Shown here: positions 16,840-26,063 of the stretch, piece after piece
Numbering within the stretch: the stretch's first letter is position 1
How the letters are laid out: every line of letters begins with the position of its first letter
Assembly (NCBI RefSeq): GCF_031954525.1
Contig: NZ_CP134867.1
Location: forward strand, 3,596,001 to 3,660,000
Length of the DNA stretch: 64,000 nt
Source: Dyella sp. BiH032
GTDB lineage: Bacteria > Pseudomonadota > Gammaproteobacteria > Xanthomonadales > Rhodanobacteraceae
Reading direction: 5' to 3'
Position numbers and translations under genes: made by a program
Notes under the pieces: model-generated
The model's database searches: none
What the model was told of the DNA's origin: nothing
What the model saw: only the letters and a program-made list of their open reading frames with translations

Positions 16840-17181
16840 TCAGGCCTTGCGCAGGAAGCAGACCTTGAGCACAAGGCCCTTGATCTTGTCCGAATGACCT
16901 TCGATGTGCTCCGGATCGCCCTCGACCAGGCGGATGTTGCGGATCACCGTGCCCTGCTTGAGGGGGATGGAAGATCCCTTCACTTTCAGGTCCTTGATCA
17001 CCACTACTGAATCGCCGGCCTGCAGCACGTTGCCGTTGACGTCGCGCACCACGGGGGCGTCCTCCTCCGCGGCCACGGCGACCATCGGCCATTCGTGGCC
17101 GCAGTCCGGGCAGATGTACTGGCCGCCGTCGGGATAGGTGTTCTCCATGCCGCAGAGCGGGCAGGCGGGGATGTCGGACAT
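16840..17181 (-). CDS. yjdM: PhnA/YjdM zinc-ribbon protein
   Basis: 113-residue member of the PhnA family. The N-terminal zinc ribbon has CPLC at 8-11 and CPDC at about 24-27; the C-terminal KOW-like beta domain reads VRDVNGNVLQAGDSVVVIKDLKVKGSS and GTVIRNIRLVEGD. Despite the old name 'alkylphosphonate utilization protein', YjdM is not proven to act on phosphonates. Length and order match the family. Confidence 0.87.
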   Translation of the reverse strand: MSDIPACPLCGMENTYPDGGQYICPDCGHEWPMVAVAAEEDAPVVRDVNGNVLQAGDSVVVIKDLKVKGSSIPLKQGTVIRNIRLVEGDPEHIEGHSDKIKGLVLKVCFLRKA

Positions 17182-17299
17182 GGCGGGATTCCTGCGGTGG
17201 ACGATCGCCGATTATAGCGGCCGCGCCGCCCCGCCCTTGGCGCGCATATCGTCGCGGCCTTGGCTACCATCGCGCCCAGCCCCGCCGCTGCCATCGCCC

Positions 17300-17626
17300 G
17301 TGCCGAACGCCGAACGCCCCTGGTTCCTTTACCTGATCGAGTGCCGCGGCGGCTCGTACTACGCGGGCATCACCAACGACGTCGATGCCCGCTACCGCGC
17401 CCATGCCGAGGGCAAGGGCGCGCGCTACACGCGCTCGCATCCGCCGCTGCGGCTGCTGGGCGCGCGCGCCTATCCGGACCGCGCCGCCGCCTCGCGCGCG
17501 GAGTGGGCGATCAAGCAGCTGCCCAAGGGCAAGAAGCTGGCCTTCCTGGACGGCGACGGCGAGGACGCCACCGGAAGCAAGAGGGCCGCCCTGCTTCCGG
17601 TCGAAAAGCTCCCCATCGGCGACTGA
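17300..17626 (+). CDS. GIY-YIG nuclease superfamily protein (UPF0213/YhbQ-like)
   Basis: About 108 residues. The GIY-YIG core is WFLYLIECRGGSYYAGITNDVDARYRAH, followed by GKGARYTRSHPPLRLL and AASRAEWAIKQLPKGKKLAFL, the usual YhbQ-type layout with the catalytic Tyr pair, Arg and Glu. No ATG is suitably placed; GTG 17300 sits just before the domain and is my choice, while ATG 17171 would add about 43 residues without similarity. Related proteins are single-domain nucleases of uncertain role in DNA repair. Confidence 0.8.
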   Translation: MPNAERPWFLYLIECRGGSYYAGITNDVDARYRAHAEGKGARYTRSHPPLRLLGARAYPDRAAASRAEWAIKQLPKGKKLAFLDGDGEDATGSKRAALLPVEKLPIGD

Positions 17627-18189
17627 GGCAAGCCCGGTGAAACGCCCGGCCAGGACGTAGAGCGCGACGCGCCGGCGCTGTGCCCGACCTTCACCAGGAC
17701 ATTGCGACCGGTCTCATCGAGCGCCAGGCGCGCATATCGCTCCGGCTTCACCGGCAACTTGCCGGAGGCGTTCGTCCCGCCCACCGTGGGCAATGTGTTC
17801 GCCTGGCCCGAGAAGTCGCGGCGGTCTTCGGTGCCGTCGCGGTGGCGGCGTCCGGCTCGTCGCTAGAGCCACCGATCGACAAGGCGTACGGCAACCCTTG
17901 CAGCCGCGACGTCGACGCATTCCGCGCGGGAAATCTCTATCGATTGGAGAAGTCTTATCGCCGTCGCCCGTGCACCCGTACGCGCCTTGACCACCGATAG
18001 TTGACATATCCGATAGGAACCACTCCTGTTTTCTTCGGCTGCAGTTTGTACTCCTACGAATTGCATCGACCTGCGCGGATTTCGCCTTGTCGCTGGCCGT
18101 GGCGCGTGGAATAACGCCGAGCCACTTCGTCAACGCCGTGCAGTCGCCTTCGCCCTCCCCACGCGCGGCCCAGCCAGGAACGATTACCG
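17627..18189. other. Gene-poor stretch, possible decayed gene on the minus strand
   Basis: No confident gene. On the minus strand, about 17655-17865, a stop-free stretch reads like protein (DFSGQANTLPTVGGTNASGK, then LPVKPERYARLALDETGRNV) but lacks a good start, is bounded upstream by a TAG, and then runs antisense into the GIY-YIG gene. It may be a remnant. The 190 bases before the porin gene are more A/T-rich and probably hold its promoter; TTGACA occurs at 18001 but no matching -10 box follows. Confidence 0.4.
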
Positions 18190-19374
18190 ATGGCTCGAGC
18201 CACACGCTCTCACCTCGCCCTGTTTCCGCGTGCCCTGCTTCCGCTGGCAGCGATATTCGCCACGCATGCCGCTTCCGCCGTGCAGATCAACGACCAACTC
18301 CAGCTCGGCGGCGCTTTGCGCGGGCGCCTGGATCACGATGCAAAGCGCGATATCGACGAGGCGGGCTTCGATACGTTGATGCTCAGCGGCGCCTACGACG
18401 ATGGGCAATGGAGCGCCGCCGCACGCTACCGCTTCTATGGCGAGGCTTTTCCCTATCACTACGTCCGCTTCGGCAAATTGCGTTTCACTGAGTACGCATG
18501 GGTCGTCTGGCGCCCCGACGACAACCGGCAGTGGCAGTTCGGCCTGCATCGCGTGCCGTTCGGATTGCAGCCCTTGTACAGCAGCAGCTTCCTGGGAACG
18601 CTGGGCAACGTCATCGGCCTGGAAGACGTCTCGATGCTCGGCGTGTCCTACACGCAAGAGTACGAAGCATGGAACCTCCAAGCCGGCTACTACGCGCGCC
18701 CCGCGTGGCCGGGACACGGCACCAGCCATGGCACGACCTATTCGGTGGTGATCACGCCGGCGGATCCCCCCGTAGAAGGCGGCAGCCGCGACGAAGAGCG
18801 CCACACCGCGGTCGTGCGCATCGCACGCCGCTTCGCCGCACACGGCTGGGAGGGCGAGACCGGCCTGTCGCTCTATCGCGGCCAGCTGCGCCACGTCGAC
18901 ACGGGTCGCAATGGCCTGCGGCATGCCTACGGCGTACACGCCGAAGCCAGGCGCGACCGGTGGGCGATCAAGGCGCAGTTCGCGCGGCAGCAGATGAAGC
19001 CGCGGCATGCGGACGGCAGCCAGACCGTCACCGTAGGCGCCTTCGACGGCACCTTCAACCTCGCCGCCCGCGGCAGCCTCTCGGCGATCGACGTCTCTTA
19101 CGAATGGCCGGAAAACATCACCCGCGGACTCGCCACCCTGAAACCCTTCGTCAGCTACAGCCGCTTCGACAAATCGTCGCCGGGCTTCAAGCCGAGCCAG
19201 CGCCTGCTCGCTGGCATGAGCGCGAGCATGGGCCCGGTGTACGTAGCACTGGAATGGCAGATGGGCCGCAATGACCCTTACCTGGGCGGCAGCAGCTACA
19301 CGCAGAGTCTCGCGCGCGGCGGCTCCGATCGCTGGAGCCGGCAGTTCTACGTCAACGTGGGCTATTACTTCTGA
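18190..19374 (+). CDS. Outer-membrane porin, OprO/P-like beta-barrel
   Basis: 394-residue exported protein with a signal peptide to about residue 30 (ATHAASA) and alternating beta strands throughout, ending in YVNVGYYF with the C-terminal Phe needed for barrel insertion. The layout resembles phosphate-selective porin O/P relatives, whose members in catabolic loci pass organic anions or sugars. It opens the cluster with LysR, dehydrogenase, MFS, enolase-family and GMC genes and is the likely outer-membrane entry port for their substrate. Confidence 0.78.
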   Translation: MARATRSHLALFPRALLPLAAIFATHAASAVQINDQLQLGGALRGRLDHDAKRDIDEAGFDTLMLSGAYDDGQWSAAARYRFYGEAFPYHYVRFGKLRFTEYAWVVWRPDDNRQWQFGLHRVPFGLQPLYSSSFLGTLGNVIGLEDVSMLGVSYTQEYEAWNLQAGYYARPAWPGHGTSHGTTYSVVITPADPPVEGGSRDEERHTAVVRIARRFAAHGWEGETGLSLYRGQLRHVDTGRNGLRHAYGVHAEARRDRWAIKAQFARQQMKPRHADGSQTVTVGAFDGTFNLAARGSLSAIDVSYEWPENITRGLATLKPFVSYSRFDKSSPGFKPSQRLLAGMSASMGPVYVALEWQMGRNDPYLGGSSYTQSLARGGSDRWSRQFYVNVGYYF

Positions 19375-19414
19375 TGCGCGCGGCATCCGCCACGCACGGG
19401 CCGGAGACCCGCGC

Positions 19415-20308
19415 ATGAAGCGCCGACTGCCTCCGCTCAATGCCTTGAAGGCATTCGAGGCCGCAGCCGGACTGGGCAGCTTCACCCGCGCGGCGGAGCT
19501 GCTCAACGTCACGCAGGGCGCGGTGAGCCGGCAGGTGCGCCTGCTGGAAAGCCAGGTCGGCGAACCGCTGCTGATCCGCCATCACCACCATATGGAACTC
19601 ACCGACGCCGGACGCGTCCTGCTGCGCGCGGTGCAGCAGTCCTTCGACCGCATCGAGTCCGCTGCGCTCGGCATCGCGCGCAAGCAGCATCTGGGCCGGC
19701 TGCGCCTCAACGCGCCGCCGACGTTCGCGCGGCGCTGGCTGCTGCCGCGGCTGGGACACTGGCACGAGCGCTGCCCCGACACCGATGTGACCTTGACCAG
19801 CCGCGTGGACGACGATCTCGCCACGTCGGCGGTGCTCGACGGAGCCATCCGCTTCGGCAACGGCGAGTGGCCCGAGCTGCGCTGCACGCGCCTCATGCAC
19901 GAGCAGCATATTGCCGTATGCGCACCCTCGCTCGCGGCACGCCATCTCGGCCAGGTCGATCTGCGCCGCGTCCGCCTGCTGCACGTCCTTTCGGACGAAT
20001 GGCAGCGCTACATGACCTGGGCGCACTGGCTCGACGCCGCCGGCATCGACGGCGTGGACCTGCGTGGCGGCGACGAGTTCGACCTGCTGGACCTGGCGAT
20101 CCGCGCCGCCATCGACGGCCTCGGCGCGACGATCGCGGACCGGCGAATGATCGGGCCCGAGCTCGCTACCGGCCGGCTCGTGCAGATCGGCGACGTCGTC
20201 GTCCAGGGACACCAGTCCTATTGGCTGGTGACGCGTCCCGACCGCGGCGAGTCGGGTCCGATGGAGGCATTCAAACATTGGCTGGCGAACGAAGCCGCCA
20301 CCGAGTGA
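19415..20308 (+). CDS. LysR-family regulator, GcvA-like
   Basis: 297-residue LysR regulator. The winged-helix domain (LPPLNALKAFEAAAGLGSFT, RAAELLNVTQGAVSRQVRLLE) is at 5-65, followed by the effector domain. LPPLNAL-AFEAAA is the hallmark of the GcvA subgroup. It lies 40 bases after the porin gene and 158 bases before the dehydrogenase operon, so it probably senses the pathway substrate and controls both. A 14-bp palindrome just downstream of it could be its target. Confidence 0.85.
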   Translation: MKRRLPPLNALKAFEAAAGLGSFTRAAELLNVTQGAVSRQVRLLESQVGEPLLIRHHHHMELTDAGRVLLRAVQQSFDRIESAALGIARKQHLGRLRLNAPPTFARRWLLPRLGHWHERCPDTDVTLTSRVDDDLATSAVLDGAIRFGNGEWPELRCTRLMHEQHIAVCAPSLAARHLGQVDLRRVRLLHVLSDEWQRYMTWAHWLDAAGIDGVDLRGGDEFDLLDLAIRAAIDGLGATIADRRMIGPELATGRLVQIGDVVVQGHQSYWLVTRPDRGESGPMEAFKHWLANEAATE

Positions 20309-20327
20309 GCGACAGGCGGCGGGCGCA

Positions 20328-20341
20328 TGGGACATGTCCCA
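20328..20341. promoter_or_regulatory. Perfect 14-bp palindrome before the catabolic operon
   Basis: TGGGACATGTCCCA is a perfect palindrome in the gap between the LysR gene and the aldehyde dehydrogenase gene, about 125 bases before the latter's ATG. It may be an operator; it is not the plain T-N11-A LysR box, so the binding protein is uncertain. Confidence 0.5.
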
Positions 20342-20466
20342 GCCATGCCTTTTTCTCATGACAAGGCTGCCAATTAATCGTTTGCGAACGCAGCGCAGCA
20401 ACGCCAAAGCTTCGCTCCCGATCGCGGCGACGCCGCGCCATTGACCTCTCCGCCACTGCTCAGCCC

Positions 20467-21891
20467 ATGCGTACAGAACCTTTGTTCATCGATGGCGAGT
20501 TCGTCGCCGCAGCCACCCACGATCCGATCGAAGTCCGCGATCCGGCGACCGGCAGAGTCGTGGCGCACGTAGCGTCGGCCACGCACGAACAGGCCCGGCG
20601 CGCGGTCGTCGCCGCCACGCGGGCGCAGGTCGCCTGGAGCCGGCTACCCTCGATCGAACGCGCCAGGCATTTGCACCGCCTGGTGGATGCACTGGCCACG
20701 CGGGCACCCCGCATCGGCGCCACCTTGGCGGTGGAATCCGGCAAGAGCCTGACGGAAGCGACCAACGAAGTGCTCTACGCGGCAGAGGTCACCCGCTACC
20801 ACGCCGAATGGGCGCGCCGCATCGAAGGCGAAGTGATTCCCAGCGACAGCCGCGACGAGACCATCCTGCTGCAGCGCGAACCCATCGGTGTGGTCGCCTG
20901 CCTGATCCCCTTCAACTATCCGGTCTATACCTTGCTGCGCAAAGTCGCCCCGGCCCTGATCACGGGCAATACCGTGGTGGTGCGGCCAAGCGACCACACG
21001 CCCCTGTCGGCGCTGGAAATCGCCCGTGCGGCCGTCGACGCCGGCCTGCCGCCCGGCGTACTCAACATCCTGAGCATGCGCCACGACGTGGCCGGAACGC
21101 TCTGCACGCATCCGGCGGTGGGCATGATCACGTTGACCGGCAGCGTCGCCGCCGGACGCGCGGTACTGGAGTACTGCAAGGAAAACATTGCCAAACCCTC
21201 GCTCGAACTCGGCGGCAAGACGCCGGTGATCGTCGAGCCGGATGCCGACCTGGTGCAAGCCGTCGACGCCATCGTCGCATCCAAGACGACGCACTGCGGC
21301 CAGTTGTGCACCGCCGTGGAGCGGGTCTACGCGCACGCGAAAGTCCACGACCGTCTCCTGGCGCTCCTGCGCGAACGTTTCGCGGCCGTGCAGATCGGCG
21401 ACCGTTCGATGGATCCTTCGCGCATGGGACCGATGGTCAGCGCCGCCGCGCGCGAGGCCATCCATACGCGCGTCATGTATGCCGTCGGCGAAGGCGCCGT
21501 GCTGGAAACGGGCGGCGAGCTTCCGGCGGGCCCTGGCTATTTCTATCCGCCCACCCTGCTCAGCGGCTGCCGGCAGGACATGGACATCGTGCGCGAGGAA
21601 CTCTTCGGCCCGGTGCTGCCCGTGCTGCGCTACGACTCGCTCGACGAGGCGATCGCGCTCGCCAACGACCACCAGTTCGGCCTGTCCTCCGTGCTCTACA
21701 GCGAGAGCTACCGCACCGCGCTGCGCGTGGCCAACCGCATCGAAGCCGGCGAGCTCTACGTCAACCGCACGCCGGCCGACCCTTACCAGGGTTTCCATGC
21801 CGGCTGGAAGCGCTCGGGCCTCGGCGGCGACGACGGCAAGCACGGCATGCTCGAGTTCACCCAGACGCGGCTCGTGGTCATGAAGCACTGA
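20467..21891 (+). CDS. NAD(P)-dependent aldehyde dehydrogenase, AldA-like
   Basis: 474-residue aldehyde dehydrogenase close to E. coli lactaldehyde dehydrogenase AldA (shared ERA, AEWARR-EGE, TGNT, MTGSV/LTGSV, ELGGK-P, QGFHAGW-KSG-GG-DGKHG). Catalytic residues are in place: Asn150, Glu247 and Cys281 in GQLC. The cofactor-site Lys of KPSE is Arg173 here (RPSD), which may shift cofactor preference. Substrate is probably a hydroxy- or sugar aldehyde made by the GMC enzyme of the same operon. First gene of a tightly packed four-gene unit. Confidence 0.87.
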   Translation: MRTEPLFIDGEFVAAATHDPIEVRDPATGRVVAHVASATHEQARRAVVAATRAQVAWSRLPSIERARHLHRLVDALATRAPRIGATLAVESGKSLTEATNEVLYAAEVTRYHAEWARRIEGEVIPSDSRDETILLQREPIGVVACLIPFNYPVYTLLRKVAPALITGNTVVVRPSDHTPLSALEIARAAVDAGLPPGVLNILSMRHDVAGTLCTHPAVGMITLTGSVAAGRAVLEYCKENIAKPSLELGGKTPVIVEPDADLVQAVDAIVASKTTHCGQLCTAVERVYAHAKVHDRLLALLRERFAAVQIGDRSMDPSRMGPMVSAAAREAIHTRVMYAVGEGAVLETGGELPAGPGYFYPPTLLSGCRQDMDIVREELFGPVLPVLRYDSLDEAIALANDHQFGLSSVLYSESYRTALRVANRIEAGELYVNRTPADPYQGFHAGWKRSGLGGDDGKHGMLEFTQTRLVVMKH

Positions 21892-21911
21892 CCGCGCATC
21901 GAGGAGCCTTC

Positions 21912-23210
21912 ATGAGATCACCGCAAACGATATCCGTCGCACCGGCGGCTCCTTCCGCCACCCGCCTCCTGCGCTACGCGCAACTCGCGCTGCTCGTCAT
22001 CGCCGCAGGCGCGATCTACCCCATGCTGTACCTGCGCCAGGTCTACCAGAGCAGCATGCTCGAGGCCCTGCACCTGGACAATGCGCAGCTCGGCGTCCTC
22101 TATTCGATCCTCGGCAGCGCGTTCCTGGTCAGCTACCTGCCGAGCGGCTGGCTGGCCGACCGGATCGCGCCGCGCTGGCTCATCAGTTTCTCGCTCGCCG
22201 GTACCGGCTCGCTCGGCCTGTGGTACGCCACTTTGCCGGACTACGCGTCCCTGCTGGTCGTGTTCTGCGGTTTCGGTATCACCACCGGCCTCACGTTCTG
22301 GGCCTCGCTGCTCAAGCGGGTCAAGCTGCTCGCGACGGAGCACGAACAGGGTCGCTTCTTCGGCGTCCTCGATGGCGGCCGCGGCCTGATCGAAGCGTTG
22401 CTAGCCACCGTGGCCATCGCGCTCTTCGCCTACGTCACCGAGCGTCAGGGCGGTAGCCAGGCGGAAGGCTTGCGCGATGTGATCCACCTCTATGCGTACA
22501 CCTGCCTCGCGCTCGGCGCGGCGCTCGCCCTGGTACCGGATCCGCGCCGGGGCGAACACGACACCGCGAACGACGCGCGGCCCGCCCGTACCAGCCTGCT
22601 CGCCGATTTCCGTTTCCTCGCCGGCAAGAAGGAACTGTGGCTGGTCACCGCCATCGTGTTCTGCGGCTTCCACTTCTTCTGGGCCACCTACAGCTTCTCG
22701 GCCTATCTCGAACAGGACGGCCTGGGCCTGAGCGCGACTGCCGCGGGAACGATCACCACGATCAAGCTGTGGATGCGCCCGATCGGCGGCATCGGCGGCG
22801 GCTGGCTGGGCGACCGCTACGCCAAGCTGGACGTGCTGGCGCTGGCGATGCTCTTCGCCGCGCTCGGCCTGCTCGGCCTCATCGCCCTGCCCGGCCCGGG
22901 GCGGATCGGCGTACTGATCGCGCTGGTGGTCTTCATCGGCCTGATGACCTACGCGATCCGCGGACTCTACTGGGCCGTGCTCGACGACTGCGCCATCCCC
23001 GCGCGGGTCACCGGGCTGGCCATCGGCATCGTCTCGCTTGCGGGCTACTCGCCGGATGTATTCCTGCCCCTGCTCAACGGCTGGATCACCGAACGCTTCC
23101 CGGGCCTGCCCGGCTACCAGATCTATTTCGGCTACGTGGTGGCCGTCGGCCTCCTCGGCGTCGTCGCCGCGCTACTGCTCAAGCGCATGCTCAACCGGAG
23201 GCCGTCATGA
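21912..23210 (+). CDS. MFS permease of the catabolic operon
   Basis: 432-residue twelve-helix major-facilitator transporter. Motif A-like SGWLADRIAPRWLIS lies between helices 2 and 3, and a long central loop (about 218-240) splits the two halves. GAGGAG before ATG 21912 fits a strong ribosome site. Set 20 bases after the dehydrogenase and overlapping the next gene by ATGA, it is the likely inner-membrane importer of the substrate that enters through the porin. Confidence 0.83.
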   Translation: MRSPQTISVAPAAPSATRLLRYAQLALLVIAAGAIYPMLYLRQVYQSSMLEALHLDNAQLGVLYSILGSAFLVSYLPSGWLADRIAPRWLISFSLAGTGSLGLWYATLPDYASLLVVFCGFGITTGLTFWASLLKRVKLLATEHEQGRFFGVLDGGRGLIEALLATVAIALFAYVTERQGGSQAEGLRDVIHLYAYTCLALGAALALVPDPRRGEHDTANDARPARTSLLADFRFLAGKKELWLVTAIVFCGFHFFWATYSFSAYLEQDGLGLSATAAGTITTIKLWMRPIGGIGGGWLGDRYAKLDVLALAMLFAALGLLGLIALPGPGRIGVLIALVVFIGLMTYAIRGLYWAVLDDCAIPARVTGLAIGIVSLAGYSPDVFLPLLNGWITERFPGLPGYQIYFGYVVAVGLLGVVAALLLKRMLNRRPS

Positions 23211-24424
23211 GGATCGTCTCGCTGGAAACCCATGTGGTCGCCGTACCGCCGCCGCATCTCGGCGGCATGTACTGGCTCTTCGTCACCCTCAAGACCGATG
23301 ACGGCATCGAGGGTGTGGGCGAGATCTATACCGCCACGTTCCATCCCCGCGCGATGGTGCCGGTCATCGAGGATGTCTTCGAGCGCTATCTGCTCGGACA
23401 CGATCCGCATCACATCGAGCGCTTCTTCCGCCAGGTCTATTCCAGCGGCTTCACGCAACGTCCGGACCTGACCATGATGGGCGTCGCCAGCGGCCTGGAA
23501 ATGGCCTGCTGGGACATCGTCGGCAAGGCAGCGGGCAAGCCGGTCTACGAACTGCTGGGCGGACGCGTGCACGAACGGCTGCGTTCCTACACCTATCTCT
23601 ATCCGGTCAACACGGCGGGCGAGTACGACTACGGCGACCCCGACCTCGCCGCCGAATGCGCCGCGCGCGAAGCGGCGCGCGGCTTCACCGCCGTGAAGTT
23701 CGATCCCGCCGGCCCGTATACGGCCTACTCCGGCCACCAGCTGTCGCTGGAAGTGCTGGATCGTTGCGAGACTTTCTGCCGCCGCATCCGCGAGGCCGTG
23801 GGATCGCGTGCGGACGTGCTGTTCGGCACGCACGGCCAGATGGTGCCGTCGTCTGCCATCCGGCTTGCGCAGCGCCTGGAGAAATACGATCCGCTGTGGT
23901 TCGAAGAACCGGTGCCGCCAGGCCAGGAAGAGGCGATGGCCCGCGTCGCGGACCACACCAGCATTCCCATCGCCGCGGGCGAACGCCTCACCACCAAGTA
24001 CGAGTTCTTCAGGCTGCTGCAATCCGGCGCGGCATCCATCCTGCAGATGAACGTGGGCCGCTGCGGCGGCCTGCTGGAAGCCAAGAAGATCGCCGGCATG
24101 GCCGAGGCGTACTACGCACAGATCGCGCCGCACCTCTACAACGGCCCGATCGGCGCGGCGGCCAGCATCCAGCTGGCGGCATGCAGCCCGAACTTCCTGA
24201 TCCAGGAAAGCATCGGCAGCTGGAACGGCTTCCACGCCCGCATCCTCAAGCGTCCGCTGCAATGGGAGGACGGCTATATCATCCCGTCGCGCGAACCCGG
24301 CCTCGGCGTCGAGCTGGACATGGACGTCGTGCGCGCCCATTCCCCCTACACCGGCGACCGCCTGCACCTGCAGATGGCCGCCGTGCCCGCCGACGTGAGC
24401 GATCGCTCGCCCGCGAAAGGCTGA
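23207..24424 (+). CDS. Enolase-superfamily dehydratase/cycloisomerase (MR/MLE family)
   Basis: 405-residue enolase-superfamily enzyme, nearest in layout to galactonate dehydratase DgoD. Using the known DgoD residues with a constant offset of 24, His209, Glu233, Glu259 and His309 fall in register (GTHGQ, WFEEP, AGERL, APHLY), and Lys164 sits in VKFDP. The position of the first metal ligand (Asp183 in DgoD) is Gly207, so metal binding may differ. Expected chemistry is abstraction of a proton alpha to a carboxylate, giving dehydration or ring opening of a sugar acid or lactone. Coupled to the MFS gene by ATGA. Confidence 0.8.
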   Translation: MRIVSLETHVVAVPPPHLGGMYWLFVTLKTDDGIEGVGEIYTATFHPRAMVPVIEDVFERYLLGHDPHHIERFFRQVYSSGFTQRPDLTMMGVASGLEMACWDIVGKAAGKPVYELLGGRVHERLRSYTYLYPVNTAGEYDYGDPDLAAECAAREAARGFTAVKFDPAGPYTAYSGHQLSLEVLDRCETFCRRIREAVGSRADVLFGTHGQMVPSSAIRLAQRLEKYDPLWFEEPVPPGQEEAMARVADHTSIPIAAGERLTTKYEFFRLLQSGAASILQMNVGRCGGLLEAKKIAGMAEAYYAQIAPHLYNGPIGAAASIQLAACSPNFLIQESIGSWNGFHARILKRPLQWEDGYIIPSREPGLGVELDMDVVRAHSPYTGDRLHLQMAAVPADVSDRSPAKG

Positions 24425-24437
24425 AGGCAAGACGCGC

Positions 24438-26063
24438 ATGAACGAACTCCCTCTCACCCACGACTACGTCGTCGTCGGCGCCGGCTCCGCCGGCTGCATC
24501 CTCGCCGCGCGCCTGAGCGAGTCGGGGCGCCATTCGGTACTGCTGCTCGAAGCCGGCGGCGCGGACGACGGTTTCTGGTTCAAGCTGCCCGCCGGTTTCG
24601 TGAAGCTCTACTACAACCCCGCCTGCAACTGGATGTACCGCAGCCAGCCGCAGCAACGCCTGGACGGGCGCAGCCTGTACGCGCCGCGCGGCAAGGTGCG
24701 CGGCGGTTCCGGCGCGATCAACGCCATGATCTTCGTGCGCGGCCACGCGCAGGACTTCGACGACTGGGCCGCCGCCGGCAATCCGGGCTGGTCGTTCCAG
24801 GAGGTACTGCCCTACTTCCGCAAACTGGAAACCCATCCCGCAGGGCATACGGACATCCACGGCGGAGACGGCCCCATCCACGTCACGCCCATGCGCGGGC
24901 GCACCCATCCGCTTTGCGACCGCTTCCTGGCCGGCTGCGACGAGCTGGGATATCCGCTCAACGAGGATTTCAACGGCGCGCAACTCGAAGGCGCCGGCAT
25001 CTACGACATCAATACCCGCGATGGCCAGCGTTGTTCGAGCAGCGCGGCCTACCTCAAGCCGGCGGCGAACCGGCGCAACCTCAGGGTGGAACTGCATGCG
25101 CGCGCCGAGCGCATCGTGTTCGACGCGAACAAGCGGGCCATCGGCGTCAGTGTCGAGCAGCGCGGCAGGCGACGGACGTTTCTCGCCGCGCGCGAAGTCA
25201 TTCTCGCCGCCGGCGCCGTAGACACACCCAAGCTGCTGCAACTGTCCGGCGTGGCCGATCATGACCTGCTGAAGCGCCACGGCATCCAGACCGTGCATCA
25301 CCTGCCCGCGGTCGGGCGCCGCCTGCAGGATCACCTCTGCGCGAGCTACTACTACCGGGCCCAGGTGCCCACCTTGAACGACGAGCTCGGCACCTGGGCG
25401 GGCAAGGCGCGAGCGGGCTTGCGTTATCTGCTCTCGCGCACGGGGCCGCTGTCGGTGAGCGTCAACCAGGCGGGGGGCTTCTTCCGCGGCGACGAGCGGC
25501 AGGAACGTCCCAACCTGCAGCTCTACTTCAATCCGCTGTCGTACCAGATCCCCAAGCACGGCACGACCATCCGGCCCGAACCCTATTCCGGCTTCCTGCT
25601 GTGCTTCAACCCCTGCCGCCCGACCAGCCGCGGCACGGTGGAAATCGCGTCGGCCCGGCCCGGCGACGCGCCGCGGATCGACCCCAATTACCTCACCACC
25701 GAGCACGACGTACGCGAGGCGATCCAGGGCGGGCATCTCGTCCGCCGGATCATGAGCGCGCCGGCCCTGCGCGCCGTGACGGCGGATGAAATCCTGCCCG
25801 GCGGCGCGGTGCACGGCGACGAGGCCATGCTGTCGTACTTCCGCCAGAACAGCGGCTCGATCTACCACCTGTGCGGCTCGTGCGCGATGGGCCCGGACCC
25901 GGAACGCGCCGTGGTCGACGCCAGCCTGCGCGTGCACGGGCTGGAAGGCCTGCGCATCGCCGATGCGTCGGTGTTTCCCAATGTCACGTCCGGCAATACC
26001 AACGCCGCCACCATGATGGTGGCGGAGAAGGCAGCGGAACTGATCCTGCGGGATGCGCGCTGA
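24438..26063 (+). CDS. GMC-family FAD alcohol dehydrogenase (BetA-like)
   Basis: 541-residue glucose-methanol-choline oxidoreductase. The Rossmann motif (VVVGAGSAGCILAARLSE) and adenine-binding Glu (LLLEAGG) open the protein; GMC signature 1 is GKVRGGSGAINAMIFVRG. The active-site pair is His477 (SIYHLCGSC) and Asn522 (SGNTNAATM). It has no signal peptide, so it works in the cytoplasm. It likely oxidises an alcohol group of the imported compound to the aldehyde used by the AldA-like enzyme. It starts 13 bases after the enolase-family gene. Confidence 0.86.
   Translation: MNELPLTHDYVVVGAGSAGCILAARLSESGRHSVLLLEAGGADDGFWFKLPAGFVKLYYNPACNWMYRSQPQQRLDGRSLYAPRGKVRGGSGAINAMIFVRGHAQDFDDWAAAGNPGWSFQEVLPYFRKLETHPAGHTDIHGGDGPIHVTPMRGRTHPLCDRFLAGCDELGYPLNEDFNGAQLEGAGIYDINTRDGQRCSSSAAYLKPAANRRNLRVELHARAERIVFDANKRAIGVSVEQRGRRRTFLAAREVILAAGAVDTPKLLQLSGVADHDLLKRHGIQTVHHLPAVGRRLQDHLCASYYYRAQVPTLNDELGTWAGKARAGLRYLLSRTGPLSVSVNQAGGFFRGDERQERPNLQLYFNPLSYQIPKHGTTIRPEPYSGFLLCFNPCRPTSRGTVEIASARPGDAPRIDPNYLTTEHDVREAIQGGHLVRRIMSAPALRAVTADEILPGGAVHGDEAMLSYFRQNSGSIYHLCGSCAMGPDPERAVVDASLRVHGLEGLRIADASVFPNVTSGNTNAATMMVAEKAAELILRDAR

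Noticed and set aside
18001..18006. TTGACA as a -35 box for the porin gene
   Set aside because: No -10-like hexamer at 16-18 bases and the ATG is more than 180 bases away.
20467..24424. Firm assignment to anhydro-galactose (agar) catabolism
   Set aside because: An aldehyde dehydrogenase plus enolase-family enzyme fits, but there is no agarase or KDGal kinase/aldolase, and the GMC gene is not part of that pathway.
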